Assembly: GCA_022823185.1 (NCBI GenBank)
Contig: JAJDXQ010000025.1
Coordinates: forward strand, 124,001 to 188,000
Direction of reading: 5' to 3'
DNA length: 64,000 nucleotides
Source: Caldilineaceae bacterium
GTDB taxonomy: Bacteria > Chloroflexota > Anaerolineae > Caldilineales > Caldilineaceae
The translations under genes and the position numbers were made by a program. Below, piece after piece: positions 17,404 to 26,287 of the stretch (positions are counted from its first letter, which is position 1; each line of letters opens with the position of its first letter). A model generated the notes under the pieces. The model saw only the letters and a list, made by a program, of their open reading frames with translations. It was not told the DNA's origin and made no database searches.

Positions 17404-18753
17404 ATGCGTAGCCGGCAGACGCGGGCGGAAGCGCCGCGGGGTTTCGCCCACTTTCGCTATATCCTGGCGGCCTGTGTTGCAACACGGCTTGTCGTCGATA
17501 CTTCGATCCAACTCTTCTACTCCTTCCTGCAGATCATTGCATTGGGGATGGGCCTGAATGTCGTCGTTTTGGGCCGCTTCCTCAGCCTGCGCAGCGCGGT
17601 GGGGCTGAGCGCGCCGCTGTTCGGCAACGCGGCGGATCGCTACGGCTACCTGCGCGTTATGCGCCTGGCCCTTGTTCTGGCCGCGGCCGGAACCTTTCTG
17701 CTGGGCAGCGGAGGCGGGTTCTGGTCGGTTGCGGCCGGAATGGTCCTGTCGGGGATGGGGTTGACCGGTTTCATGCCGACGGTTCAGGCTTATATCAGCG
17801 CGCAACTGCCCTTTGCGCAACGGGCGCGGGGCATCGGGATCCTGGAGTATTCGTGGGCGCTGGCGGGGATTCTGGGCCTTTCGCTGATGGGGCTCCTTTT
17901 CGACCGTTTCAGCTGGCAGATTCCTTTTCTCGTCCTGGGCGCGGCGATACTTGCCGCTTGGGCACTCCTCGGTTTCCTGCCGAAGGCGCCGAGAGGGGCA
18001 GACACGCCGCTGGCGGGGAATGGCGCAGAGACAGGCGAGGCGCGGGCTGCCATTCCTACTGTCAACGGCATCCCGGAAGACGCGGCAGGGCAGAAGGTCA
18101 GGCCTGCGCTTGCCCCTCAGTTCTCGACCGTCGTCGCTCGCGCGGTAGGGAATTTCACCGCCCTGTTCGATCTGGGCTCCAACCGGCGCTCGGCGTACGC
18201 GGTGATCGGCGCGAACTGTCTCTTCCTGTTCGGCCAGGGTCACGTCCTGATTGCGCACGGCGTCTGGCTGCAGAACGAATACGGCCTGACTGCATCGGCC
18301 CTTGGCCTGGCGGCCCTGGCTCAGGGCGCGGCGGAGCTGATCGGGGCCGTTCTCGTCTCCCTGATCACGGACCGGGTGGGCAAGAAACGCTCGTTTCAGG
18401 CAGGTATTCTCGGTTCTTTGCTGTTTTACATCGCTCTGCCGATTGTCAATCGCGGGCTGTGGCCGGTGATTGGCGCTTTGCTGCTGCTGCGTTTTGCATA
18501 CGAGTACGGCCTCGTGAGCGCCATCGCCTTGATCACTGAACAGGCCCCCGACCGGCGGGGGAAGGTGATATCGCTCGCGGTGGCGATCAACCTGTTGGGC
18601 GTTACGCTGACCGGTTTTACGGGCCCGTGGATGTACACACATTTTGGCGTGTGGGGACTGGGACCGGTGTCGGCCGTATGTACGCTGGCGGCTTTTGTGC
18701 TGGTCACTGTCTGGGGACGCGAGCCGGCGGGAACAGCGGTGGGCAGTGGATAG
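17404..18753 (+). CDS. MFS transporter, paralogue 2
   Basis: 449 aa with about 12 predicted membrane segments. Strongly similar to the MFS protein at 14565-15824 through its whole length (for example NVVVLGRFLSLRSAVGLSAPLFGNAADRYGYLRVMRLAL). The main difference is a longer, hydrophilic central loop (about residues 198-250) between the two six-helix halves. It was probably produced by local duplication with the glycosidase now between the copies. The last codons (GSG stop) are supplied by a CAGTGG-type intergenic repeat. Substrate unknown. Confidence 0.87.
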   Translation: MRSRQTRAEAPRGFAHFRYILAACVATRLVVDTSIQLFYSFLQIIALGMGLNVVVLGRFLSLRSAVGLSAPLFGNAADRYGYLRVMRLALVLAAAGTFLLGSGGGFWSVAAGMVLSGMGLTGFMPTVQAYISAQLPFAQRARGIGILEYSWALAGILGLSLMGLLFDRFSWQIPFLVLGAAILAAWALLGFLPKAPRGADTPLAGNGAETGEARAAIPTVNGIPEDAAGQKVRPALAPQFSTVVARAVGNFTALFDLGSNRRSAYAVIGANCLFLFGQGHVLIAHGVWLQNEYGLTASALGLAALAQGAAELIGAVLVSLITDRVGKKRSFQAGILGSLLFYIALPIVNRGLWPVIGALLLLRFAYEYGLVSAIALITEQAPDRRGKVISLAVAINLLGVTLTGFTGPWMYTHFGVWGLGPVSAVCTLAAFVLVTVWGREPAGTAVGSG

Positions 18754-18770
18754 TGGCCAGTGGTCAGTGG
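18743..18770. repeat. CAGTGG-type dispersed repeat
   Basis: Imperfect tandem units of GGCAGTGGATAGTGGCCAGT and CAGTGGTCAGTGG. It overlaps the stop codon of the second MFS gene. Related copies are near 20264-20312, 27345-27372, 28571-28619, 49003-49030 and 59438-59470. Confidence 0.7.
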
Positions 18771-18920
18771 CTGGAGTCGGCTGGGATATGTGATTTGCGC
18801 CGTATACATAAGCCGTGCCATGATGATTTCGTTTTCTCCGTCAGATAGTCCACATCGATCAGAGGTTGCTGCACGGGCGGCCAAGCTCGCCCCGCACTCA
18901 CGGTAGCGAGGAATCCTCAC

Positions 18921-20261
18921 ATGAATATTATCTACCTGCATTCCCATGACACGGGCCGGTATCTGCAGCCCTACGGCCATGCGGTACCGGCGCCGAATCT
19001 GCAGCGGCTGGCGGAGGAGGGCGTACTGTTCCGGCGGGCGTTCAGCGCGGCGCCGACGTGCTCGCCGAGCCGGGCCTGTCTGCTCACGGGCCAGAGCGCG
19101 CACTCCTGTGGACAGCTGGGGCTGGCCAACCGGGACTTCTTTCTGCAGCATCCCGAGCGGCACCTGGCGAACTTTCTGCGCGGCCACGGCTACCGCGCCG
19201 CCCTGTGCGGCTTTCAACACCTTACGCTCGATTCGCGCACGCTGGGCTATGAATGGATCGCCGAGGCCGACCCGCCCGGGTCCAGGGGGCCGGAGTACAG
19301 AACGGAGGCTGCGGTCGAGTTCATAAACCGAGAGCATGACCGTCCCTTCTTCCTCGCGGTGGGCTATTCCGAGACCCATCGCGTCTTTCCGGAGCCGAGC
19401 GAGGCGGAGGACGTGCGCTACACGCTGCCGCCGGCGCCGCTGCCCGATACGCCGGAGACGCGCTACGATATGGCCTCGTACAAACGCATGGCCAAGATTC
19501 TGGACGACCAGGTCGGGATCGTTCTGGAGGCGCTGGAGGAGGCGGGCCTGGCCGAGGATACGTTGTTCATTTACACGACCGATCACGGGCTGGCGTTCCC
19601 CGGCATGAAATGCACGCTGACCGATCACGGGTTCGGCGTTGCGCTGATCATGCGGGGCCCGCACGGCTTCAGCGGCGGCAAGGTGGTGGACGGGATGGTC
19701 TCGCAGATCGACATCTACCCGACGCTGTGCGAGCTGCTGGACGTCGAGCCGCCGGCATGGCTTGAAGGGCGCTCTGTCGCGCCGCTGGTGGCAGGCAGGG
19801 CGGAGGAGATCAACGAGGCGATCTTCGGCGAGGTGAGCTATCACGCGGGCTATGAGCCGAAACGGGCGGTGCGCACGCAACGCTGGAAGTACATCAGGCG
19901 CTTCGATCAGTGGCCGACAACGACGATGCCGAATATCGACAACGGGCCGAGCAAGCAGTATCTGATGGCCAACGGCCTGGCGGAGCGCAGCGTGCACGAG
20001 GAGGCGCTCTACGATCTGATCTACGATCCGAACGAAGCGTGCAACCTGGTGAACGACCCCGCTTACGCTGAAACGCTGGCGGAGATGCGCGGCCGGCTCT
20101 CGTCCTGGATGGAGCGCACGGATGACCCGCTGCTGCGTGGCCCTGTGCCGATGCCGGAGGGGGCATATGTGGACAGCCCGGATGATTCCCACCCGGGCGT
20201 TTCGGAGCGCGACTCGGTCACCCAGTGGCTGAGGCGGGAAAAGCTGGATATTCGCGGCTAG
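18921..20261 (+). CDS. Type I sulfatase (N-sulfoglucosamine-sulfohydrolase-like)
   Basis: 446 aa. An arylsulfatase-superfamily enzyme that removes sulfate esters or N-sulfates using a formylglycine. The Cys to be modified is C47 in CSPSRACLLTG, a complete CxPxR signature. Metal ligands are plausible at the N-terminus (HSHDTGRYL) and in TTDHGLAFPG. NIIYLHSHDTGR and the overall size resemble heparan N-sulfatase-like proteins, but substrate cannot be fixed. There is no obvious signal peptide, so cytoplasmic action on imported oligosaccharides is possible. GAGGA lies about 10 nt upstream of the ATG. An anaerobic or aerobic sulfatase-maturing enzyme is not in this window. Confidence 0.9.
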   Translation: MNIIYLHSHDTGRYLQPYGHAVPAPNLQRLAEEGVLFRRAFSAAPTCSPSRACLLTGQSAHSCGQLGLANRDFFLQHPERHLANFLRGHGYRAALCGFQHLTLDSRTLGYEWIAEADPPGSRGPEYRTEAAVEFINREHDRPFFLAVGYSETHRVFPEPSEAEDVRYTLPPAPLPDTPETRYDMASYKRMAKILDDQVGIVLEALEEAGLAEDTLFIYTTDHGLAFPGMKCTLTDHGFGVALIMRGPHGFSGGKVVDGMVSQIDIYPTLCELLDVEPPAWLEGRSVAPLVAGRAEEINEAIFGEVSYHAGYEPKRAVRTQRWKYIRRFDQWPTTTMPNIDNGPSKQYLMANGLAERSVHEEALYDLIYDPNEACNLVNDPAYAETLAEMRGRLSSWMERTDDPLLRGPVPMPEGAYVDSPDDSHPGVSERDSVTQWLRREKLDIRG

Positions 20262-20274
20262 TCTGGAGTGATCA

Positions 20275-20312
20275 GTGGCCGGTAGCTGGTCGTCGATGCA
20301 GCCACCGGCCAC
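20275..20312. terminator. Hairpin between convergent genes
   Basis: Perfect 9-bp inverted repeat GTGGCCGGT (20275-20283) / ACCGGCCAC (20304-20312) with a 20-nt loop. It lies between the sulfatase (+) and aminotransferase (-) stops. No T-tract on either strand. Its arms are CAGTGG-type repeat sequence. Confidence 0.4.
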
Positions 20313-20317
20313 GGGAG

Positions 20318-21679
20318 CTACTTTTCGCCAAGGGCGAAGACCAGCGCCTCGATGAGAAGATCGATTTCGGACTTGGTCGCCACGAGCGGCGGGGCCATGA
20401 TCAGGATGTTACCGAGGCCGGGAACGGTGTTGCCGTTTCGTCCGAGGAGGACGCCGGCCTGTTTGCAGCGGCCCAGGACGGCCAGCATTTCGGCGTCGTC
20501 GAGGGGCTGTTTGGTCTCCTTGTCGGCGACCAGCTCGACGCCCAGGAGGAGCCCGCGGCCGCGGGCTTCGCCGACCCACGGGTGCGACGACAGGTTCTTC
20601 AGCTGCGCCAGCGCGTACTCGCCCACGTTGCGGGCGTTCTCCACCAGGTTTTCTTCTTCCACAATTTGAAGATTGCGCAGGCCGACTGCGGTGCTGACGG
20701 GATGGCCGCCGAAGGTGTTGATATGGCGGAAGTGGCTCAGGTCGCCGGCGTCGCCGAGGAAGGCGTCGAAGATGTACTCCTGCACGGCGGTGGCGGCGAG
20801 GGGCATATAGCCGCTGGAAAGCCCTTTGGCCATGGTGATGATGTCGGGCTCCGCGCCCCAGTGGTCGCGTCCGAAGAGTTTGCCGGTGCGGCCGTAGCCG
20901 GAGACGACCTCGTCGAAGATAAGGAGCACGCCGTACTCGTCGCAGATCTGGCGCACGCGCGGCAGGTACTCGTCGGGCGGGACGAGGACGCCGCCGCCGG
21001 AGATGATTGGCTCCATCAGGAGCGCGGCGACGGATTCGGGCCCTTCGTAGATGATGGTCTCTTCGATGGCCTGGGCGCAGGCGATGCCGTGCTCGGCCGG
21101 GGTGAGTTTGGGGTGGGCGCGGTAGGGATAGGGGGGCGGGACGTGGATAAATCCGGGCGCCATGGGCCCGTAGCCGATTTTGCGTTCGGCCTGGCCGGTG
21201 GCGCTCATCGCGCCGAGCGTGTTGCCGTGGTAGGCGCGGTGGCGGGAGATGATCTTGTAGCGGGTGGCGCCGCCGGGTTTGCCGGACTGGAGGTGATACT
21301 GGCGGGCGATCTTGAAGGCGGCCTCGTTGGCTTCAGAGCCGCTGGAGGAGAAGTAGACGCGGCCGCGCCAGCCGAGCATCTCCAGAATCTTGTCGGCCAG
21401 TTGCGCGCCGGGCGGGTGGGTCATGGTGGGGGCGAGATAGGGGAGCTGGGTCATCTGCGCGGCTGCGGTTTCGGCCAGCTCGCTGCGCCCGTAGCCGATG
21501 TTGACGCACCAGAGGCCGGCCATGGCGTCGAGGTAGCGCTGGCCCTGGTCGTCTTCCAGGTAGCAGCCGTCGCCGCGCACGATGAGCGGGGGCGGGCTGT
21601 CGGCCAGCGGTTTGTGCTGCGTGAGGGGATGCCAGAGCGCGCGGACGTCGAGCTCGGAGATGGAAGGGGCAACGGTCAT
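20318..21679 (-). CDS. Class III PLP-dependent aminotransferase
   Basis: 453 aa, normal for the family of omega-amino-acid:pyruvate and related transaminases. PLP-binding features: FSSSGSEANEAAFKIAR, the aromatic stacking region RHRAYHGNT, DEVVSGYGRTGKLF and the Schiff-base lysine in ITMAKGLSSGYMPL. Members move an amino group from a terminal amine (beta-alanine, putrescine, taurine and similar) to pyruvate or 2-oxoglutarate; which substrate applies here is not visible. The frame extends to 21856, but MTVAPSISELDVRALWHPLTQHKP begins where family members begin, so I start at 21679. Only a weak ribosome-binding site is seen. Confidence 0.92.
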   Translation of the reverse strand: MTVAPSISELDVRALWHPLTQHKPLADSPPPLIVRGDGCYLEDDQGQRYLDAMAGLWCVNIGYGRSELAETAAAQMTQLPYLAPTMTHPPGAQLADKILEMLGWRGRVYFSSSGSEANEAAFKIARQYHLQSGKPGGATRYKIISRHRAYHGNTLGAMSATGQAERKIGYGPMAPGFIHVPPPYPYRAHPKLTPAEHGIACAQAIEETIIYEGPESVAALLMEPIISGGGVLVPPDEYLPRVRQICDEYGVLLIFDEVVSGYGRTGKLFGRDHWGAEPDIITMAKGLSSGYMPLAATAVQEYIFDAFLGDAGDLSHFRHINTFGGHPVSTAVGLRNLQIVEEENLVENARNVGEYALAQLKNLSSHPWVGEARGRGLLLGVELVADKETKQPLDDAEMLAVLGRCKQAGVLLGRNGNTVPGLGNILIMAPPLVATKSEIDLLIEALVFALGEK

Positions 21680-22340
21680 TTTTGTTCTCGCTTCTTCGGT
21701 GGCGTTTGTGTGGCTGATGGTGGGATGATACCAGCATCCGGCGATCCGGTCTACCATTAGGAGGCCGCGCGCTGTGCCTATCCCGGCCTGACTCCCTGCG
21801 ACCATAACAGAACACACTTCCGCAACTGGGCCTTGCTTGAAACATAATCCCTCCATACGCCTATTGTCGCCAAAGCTGTGCTCCCACTGTGTTCTGCTCC
21901 AGCCGGTCTATTGTGGTCTCGCGTTCAGTGTGCGTTCGGCTGCGACTGCTGCGCAGGCATCTGGAGTTGGATGCCGAAAATCCTCGTTGAACTCAAATTC
22001 GCTAAATGTTATAATCCTGAACATATCCAACGAAGGCCAGTAGAGGGATGTGGGCAGCCAGCACTTTCAATCGCGGATTGTGCGCTAGAAGACAGTTAGG
22101 CGGCGCCCAATTAGCCGCGCCAGTGTATGGGGTTCCAAACTCTGATGCGGCCCACCCTCTCGGGCCAATCGCAATCGGTCGAACTCCTTCTTGTGATGCC
22201 AACAGGATGACCCCTATTCGGTTGGTCCTGCAGCCCGCCCTCTGGCTTTTGTTCGTGTTATGCGGAGGCCGCCCCGGCCAAAACCGCCTTGAATGCTTCT
22301 GTCGGTCGTCAATACTTTTGAGAACAAAGGAGAATTTCGA
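21680..22340. other. Divergent intergenic region with ABC-importer promoter
   Basis: Separates the aminotransferase (-) from the sugar ABC importer (+). It holds the near-consensus promoter at 21987-22015 and a leader of about 320 nt. A 126-codon frame at 22048-22428 overlaps the binding-protein start and shows no family features. Confidence 0.5.
21987..22015 (+). promoter_or_regulatory. Strong sigma-70-type promoter of the sugar ABC importer
   Basis: TTGAAC (21987-21992), 17-bp spacer, consensus TATAAT (22010-22015). It is the best promoter in this part of the window. Confidence 0.75.
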
Positions 22341-23684
22341 ATGGCAACCTCTTTGCGTCAGACTCGCCGTGATTTTTTGCGCCTCTCCGGTGGACTATCT
22401 GCCAGCATTCTTGCCGCGGCCTGCGTGACGCCCGGGGCCACGACGGGCACTGAAGATTCTGCCGGCGAACCAGCCGCTGAGAAAACGCAGATTCTCGTGT
22501 GGGACCAGTTCGGCGAAGACTCCGTGGGTGTCAATGAGATCGTTGTCAAGTTCAACGAATCACATCCTGAATATCATGTCACGCGGGAAGCGCAGACCAA
22601 CATGCGCGACATTCTCAAGACATCGCTTGACGCGGGCGCCGGACCGGATGTTATGTACTATGATACTGGACCAGGTTTTGCCGGCGTACTGGCACGCGCC
22701 GGGCTGCTTTTGCCCCTGGACGACGCGTATGAGCAGTACGCCTGGAATGAGCGCATCCTGCCGATAGCCCGCGAGCGCGCCAGTTTCGACGGCGTGACCT
22801 ACGGAATCGGCAACGAGCTCGAGATAGTAGGCACTTTCTATAACGAACGCATCTTTGAGGAACAGGGGTTGGAAGCGCCCGTCACCCACGATGACTTTCT
22901 GGCGGTCTGCGAGGCGCTCAAAGGGCAGGACATCATTCCAATGGCGTGGGGCAACCAGAACAAATGGCCCGCCGGCCATACGTTCAGCGTCTTCAGCGGC
23001 AATATCGCCGGCAAGGAGAATCTGGCTGCGGCCATATCGGGCGAACTTGCATGGAATGAACCGGACTTCGTAGAATCGATCCAAATCCCCTTTGTAGACA
23101 TGGTGGATGCAGGGTACTACAACTCAGATATCAACGCCGTAACCTATGACGACTCCAATCTGCTCTTTTACAGCGGGCAGGCTGCCATGCGCCTTACAGG
23201 ATCGTGGATGATTGACGGCTACACCAATCCGGACAACATTACGGATCCGGTTGGCTTCTTCTTCTACCCGTCTATCCGCGAAAAGGTGATCGCTCCTCCT
23301 GCTGGTCTTGGTTCCGGTTACTTCGTAGGAAGGGATGTTGAGTCGCCTGAGGGGGCCTTTGCTTACCTGAACTTCCTCTTTTCGGATGAAACGATTGGGG
23401 ACTGGCTGGAAGGTATGGCGATGATCCCGCCTGTCAGACTGAATGCAGACGATTACAGCATTTCGGACCTGCTGCGATTCACCATCATCGAGATCCAGCA
23501 GAGCGCGGAGAGCATGGGCTTCAACATCGACGTGCTGACCCCCGACAATTACAACACGATGATGTTCGACGGTTTCCAGGAGGTAATAGGCAAGGTCAAG
23601 ACGGCCCAACAGCAGGCCGACGACCTGGAAGCTGCCATGCAGGAGGCCATCGAGAGAGGCACGGTGATGGACATCACTCCCTGA
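22341..23684 (+). CDS. Sugar ABC transporter substrate-binding lipoprotein
   Basis: 447 aa, family 1 extracellular solute-binding protein. The N-terminus has a Tat-type motif RRDFLRLSGG followed by a lipobox LAAAC, so it should be exported folded and lipid-anchored. The mature part begins EKTQILVWDQFGEDSVGVNEIVVKFNESHPEYHV, typical of sugar-binding proteins of CUT1 importers. AAGGAG at 22327-22332 sets the ATG at 22341; the open frame starts 48 nt earlier. It is first in an operon with two permeases; the ligand is unknown, but nearby mutarotase, lactonase and xylose genes suggest a pentose or deoxyhexose glycoside. A stable hairpin after the stop may raise its level over the permeases. Confidence 0.93.
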   Translation: MATSLRQTRRDFLRLSGGLSASILAAACVTPGATTGTEDSAGEPAAEKTQILVWDQFGEDSVGVNEIVVKFNESHPEYHVTREAQTNMRDILKTSLDAGAGPDVMYYDTGPGFAGVLARAGLLLPLDDAYEQYAWNERILPIARERASFDGVTYGIGNELEIVGTFYNERIFEEQGLEAPVTHDDFLAVCEALKGQDIIPMAWGNQNKWPAGHTFSVFSGNIAGKENLAAAISGELAWNEPDFVESIQIPFVDMVDAGYYNSDINAVTYDDSNLLFYSGQAAMRLTGSWMIDGYTNPDNITDPVGFFFYPSIREKVIAPPAGLGSGYFVGRDVESPEGAFAYLNFLFSDETIGDWLEGMAMIPPVRLNADDYSISDLLRFTIIEIQQSAESMGFNIDVLTPDNYNTMMFDGFQEVIGKVKTAQQQADDLEAAMQEAIERGTVMDITP

Positions 23685-23698
23685 GGAAGCAGACTATA

Positions 23699-23741
23699 CA
23701 GGAATGCGGCCAATCACTTTGTTCAGATGGCCGCATTCCTG
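23699..23741 (+). promoter_or_regulatory. Intercistronic stem-loop after binding-protein gene
   Basis: Thirteen-bp perfect stem: CAGGAATGCGGCC (23699-23711) pairs with GGCCGCATTCCTG (23729-23741); loop 17 nt. No T-run follows. It lies between the binding-protein stop and the first permease, the usual place for an mRNA-stabilising or partial-attenuation hairpin. Confidence 0.65.
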
Positions 23742-23876
23742 CCAACATGCTTTACACTTGTGCCAGTTGAATGGATTCAGGCATGAAACGGGCCGGGACG
23801 CTTCAGGACGATTGCCTGGCCGCATGCAGAAGAGGCGGGGGCAGCTCCTCTGTCTGGCCGGACAGGATCGAGTAAC

Positions 23877-24791
23877 ATGACGACTGCTGCACCAGTACGC
23901 AGGGGGCAACTCTCTCCGCGTGCCAAGCGGAAAGCGATTGCCGGTTGGATTTTTATCACTCCGGCGATCCTCATCTACGCATTTTTCTTTATTCAACCAT
24001 TCTTTTATTCGATCTACTATAGCCTCACCGACTGGAACGGCGCCGACCCGGTCAAGCAGTTTGTGGGCCTGGGCAACTACATCAAGTTGGCCGGAGACTC
24101 CCTCCTGTGGCAGGCACTGGGCCACAACCTCATCTGGGTGATTATTGGCACAGTTTCACCGATTGCCATAGGTTTGCTGCTCGGCGTCCTGATCTGGACT
24201 GGCGCGTTAGGGCGTGTCCTTTTTCGGACTATCTATTTTCTTCCGGTCATTCTCTCAGAGGTTGTGATTGCGATTATATGGAATTGGATCTACCATCCAC
24301 TTTTCGGCGCTGTGAACCAGATCTTGCGCGGCATAGGGCTGGACCATTTGGCGCGAGGGTGGCTCGGTGATCCCCAGACAGCGCTGCTCGCCCTACTGAT
24401 GACAGCTATCTGGGCATACTACGGTTTCTGCTTTGTCATCATCATGGCGGGACTTCAGAATGTAGATATTTCATTGGTGGAGGCAGCCACGATCGACGGC
24501 GCGAACGGCTGGCAGCGCTTCATCCATGTGATCGTGCCGCAGTTAAGCCATGTCCTCACGATGATCACCGCATTTACTCTCATCGGCGGATTCAACGTCT
24601 TTGGCATTGTCTTCGTGATGACGCAGGGCGGGCCCGGCACAGCTACACAGGTAATCGCTACGTATACTTACCGCAAAGCTTTTCAGGAGAGCCAGGTGGG
24701 ATATGGGGCAGCCTTGTCGATGGTCATGACTGTCCTGTCCCTGGTGACTTCCTATATCTTTATCCGATTGCGCGAACGGCAGGAACAGTAA
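23877..24791 (+). CDS. Sugar ABC transporter permease (MalF/UgpA type)
   Basis: 304 aa with six hydrophobic segments, beginning at AGWIFITPAILIYAFFFIQPFFYSIYYSLTDW. The cytoplasmic EAA loop is EAATIDGANGWQRFIHVIVPQLS, which docks on the ATPase. It forms the membrane channel together with the next gene product. The start is an ATG preceded by AGGATCGAG. The gene ends one base before the next permease start, implying tight coupling. No ATPase gene follows in this operon. Confidence 0.93.
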   Translation: MTTAAPVRRGQLSPRAKRKAIAGWIFITPAILIYAFFFIQPFFYSIYYSLTDWNGADPVKQFVGLGNYIKLAGDSLLWQALGHNLIWVIIGTVSPIAIGLLLGVLIWTGALGRVLFRTIYFLPVILSEVVIAIIWNWIYHPLFGAVNQILRGIGLDHLARGWLGDPQTALLALLMTAIWAYYGFCFVIIMAGLQNVDISLVEAATIDGANGWQRFIHVIVPQLSHVLTMITAFTLIGGFNVFGIVFVMTQGGPGTATQVIATYTYRKAFQESQVGYGAALSMVMTVLSLVTSYIFIRLRERQEQ

Positions 24792-24792
24792 T

Positions 24793-25692
24793 ATGCAGAA
24801 TACCGGCGCCGTCCAGGAATGGTCCCGAATGGATACGCGGGGGCCAAGGCAAAGCACAGCTCGCGATAAGCTACTCCGCTATATCGGTTCATCGCTGCGC
24901 TACGCCGTTCTCATTTTCTTCACACTGGTCTGCATTACACCATTGTTCTGGGTGATTGCGTCATCTCTGAAAACGACGGGGCAGATCGCTGCCAACCCAC
25001 TGGGCTTTCCTACTGAAATTCGGTGGGACAACTACATAGAAGCCTGGACGGTAGGCCGCTTTGGAAAGTATTTCAAGAACAGCGTTATAATTTCTGTCCC
25101 GATCGTCACCTTCGTAATTCTGTTGGCGAGCCTGGCCGGCTATGGTCTGGCGCGTCTCAGGTTCCACGGCTCGAACTTTGTTTTCGTCCTGTTTTTGCTT
25201 GGGCTGATGGTCCCGTTCCAGTCAATCATGATCCCGCTGTTTTATATCCTCAAGGATATCAGGTTCCTGGGAACTTACTGGGCGATGATCGTTCCCAGTA
25301 TCGCTCTAGGGATGCCTTTCAGTATCTTTTTCATGCGGGCCTATTTTTCCGGGCTTCCGCAGGAGCTGGGCGACGCGGCAGAGATCGACGGTTGTAACGA
25401 GTTCGGCGTCTATTGGAGGGTCATGCTGCCTCTGGCCGGGCCAGCAGTTTCCGCGCTCGTCGTCCTGCAATTCATGGGAGCCTGGAATGCTTTCCTTCTG
25501 CCCCTCATCTATATGCAGAAGGAGGAGATCCGCCCACTCGTGCTTGGCCTGATGTTCTTTCGGAGCAGGTATACCCAGAACTATCCATTGACGATGGCGG
25601 GAGCCGCAATTGTCATGGTGCCGATTGTCATCGTCTATCTTGTCTTTCAGCGCAGGTTTGTTCAGGGATTGACGGCTGGGGCGGTGAAGTAG
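24793..25692 (+). CDS. Sugar ABC transporter permease (MalG/UgpE type)
   Basis: 299 aa with six membrane segments. Typical features are ITPLFWVIASSLKTTGQIAANPLGFP near the N-terminus, and the EAA loop DAAEIDGCNEFGVYWRVMLPLAGPAV. Its N-terminal ~35 aa are hydrophilic, and an internal Met at residue 13 is an alternative start. It follows the first permease with a 1-bp gap. With its partner and the lipoprotein it makes an importer that must borrow an ATPase, probably an MsiK/UgpC-like protein encoded elsewhere. Confidence 0.93.
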   Translation: MQNTGAVQEWSRMDTRGPRQSTARDKLLRYIGSSLRYAVLIFFTLVCITPLFWVIASSLKTTGQIAANPLGFPTEIRWDNYIEAWTVGRFGKYFKNSVIISVPIVTFVILLASLAGYGLARLRFHGSNFVFVLFLLGLMVPFQSIMIPLFYILKDIRFLGTYWAMIVPSIALGMPFSIFFMRAYFSGLPQELGDAAEIDGCNEFGVYWRVMLPLAGPAVSALVVLQFMGAWNAFLLPLIYMQKEEIRPLVLGLMFFRSRYTQNYPLTMAGAAIVMVPIVIVYLVFQRRFVQGLTAGAVK

Positions 25693-26287
25693 GCCCCAGG
25701 GCAAGCAGTCGCTTTGCCAAGCGTGCTGCGTTTGAAGCATCTGTACTCCATCGTTTGGTCATATTACTCAATTCCATTCCCCAGATCACCCTTCAGACAA
25801 CGGGCATTGCGCGTGCATCAGGCGGAGGAATGCGCGCGTTTCCACGTGCTATGGGGCACGCGGGCGACTGGAGCGCTCCCGGCCAATGCCGTGTATGTTT
25901 GCCGCACCTATGATAGAATGCGCATGGTTGCGCTCGGTTCTCAGCCACGGTTCAGTCTCAGCTTCAGATAGCGGAAAAGCGGTCACAGCCCAGAAATGAC
26001 GCGGGAAAACGGGAAGCCCACCCATCTACGAGACGTAGCAGACGATTCTTGTCATGCTGTTCTGCCGAAAAGCGGTTCGGAAGGTTTCGAGCGTGAGGCG
26101 CGCAGGCGGCGCGCCCTTTCCATTGTTGGGGCTTTCTCCAGCGGCGTCGATGATCTCTCCGTCAATCACGACAAATATCTGGCTGAAGCCTATGCGAGCC
26201 CAGCCGGTGGTACATGATCGCAGTCAAGTGTTAAGCACGGTTTTACTCCCATAGATTAGCCACAAAATCCCAATTCAGGAGGTAGGA
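25693..26287. other. Intergenic region with a possible antitoxin relic
   Basis: No complete gene is evident. The frame ending at 26217 encodes RRRALSIVGAFSSGVDDLSVNHDKYLAEAY, which reminds me of the C-terminal part of small antitoxins paired with PIN toxins. Its upstream part is not convincing and no toxin is adjacent, so at most it is a decayed fragment. The rest shows nothing I recognise. Confidence 0.3.

Noticed and set aside
18426..20312. 628-codon frame opposite the MFS and sulfatase genes
   Set aside because: Arg/His/Gln-rich shadow spanning two real genes and their gap.
20225..21760. 511-codon frame opposite the aminotransferase
   Set aside because: Gly/Val/Ala-rich shadow; the minus strand has complete PLP-enzyme motifs.
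22048..22428. 126-codon frame before the binding-protein gene
   Set aside because: Lies in the leader, has no ribosome-binding site or family features, and overlaps the signal peptide in another frame.
25996..26217. Possible intact antitoxin gene
   Set aside because: Only the C-terminal 30 residues look antitoxin-like and there is no toxin; kept only as a possible relic.
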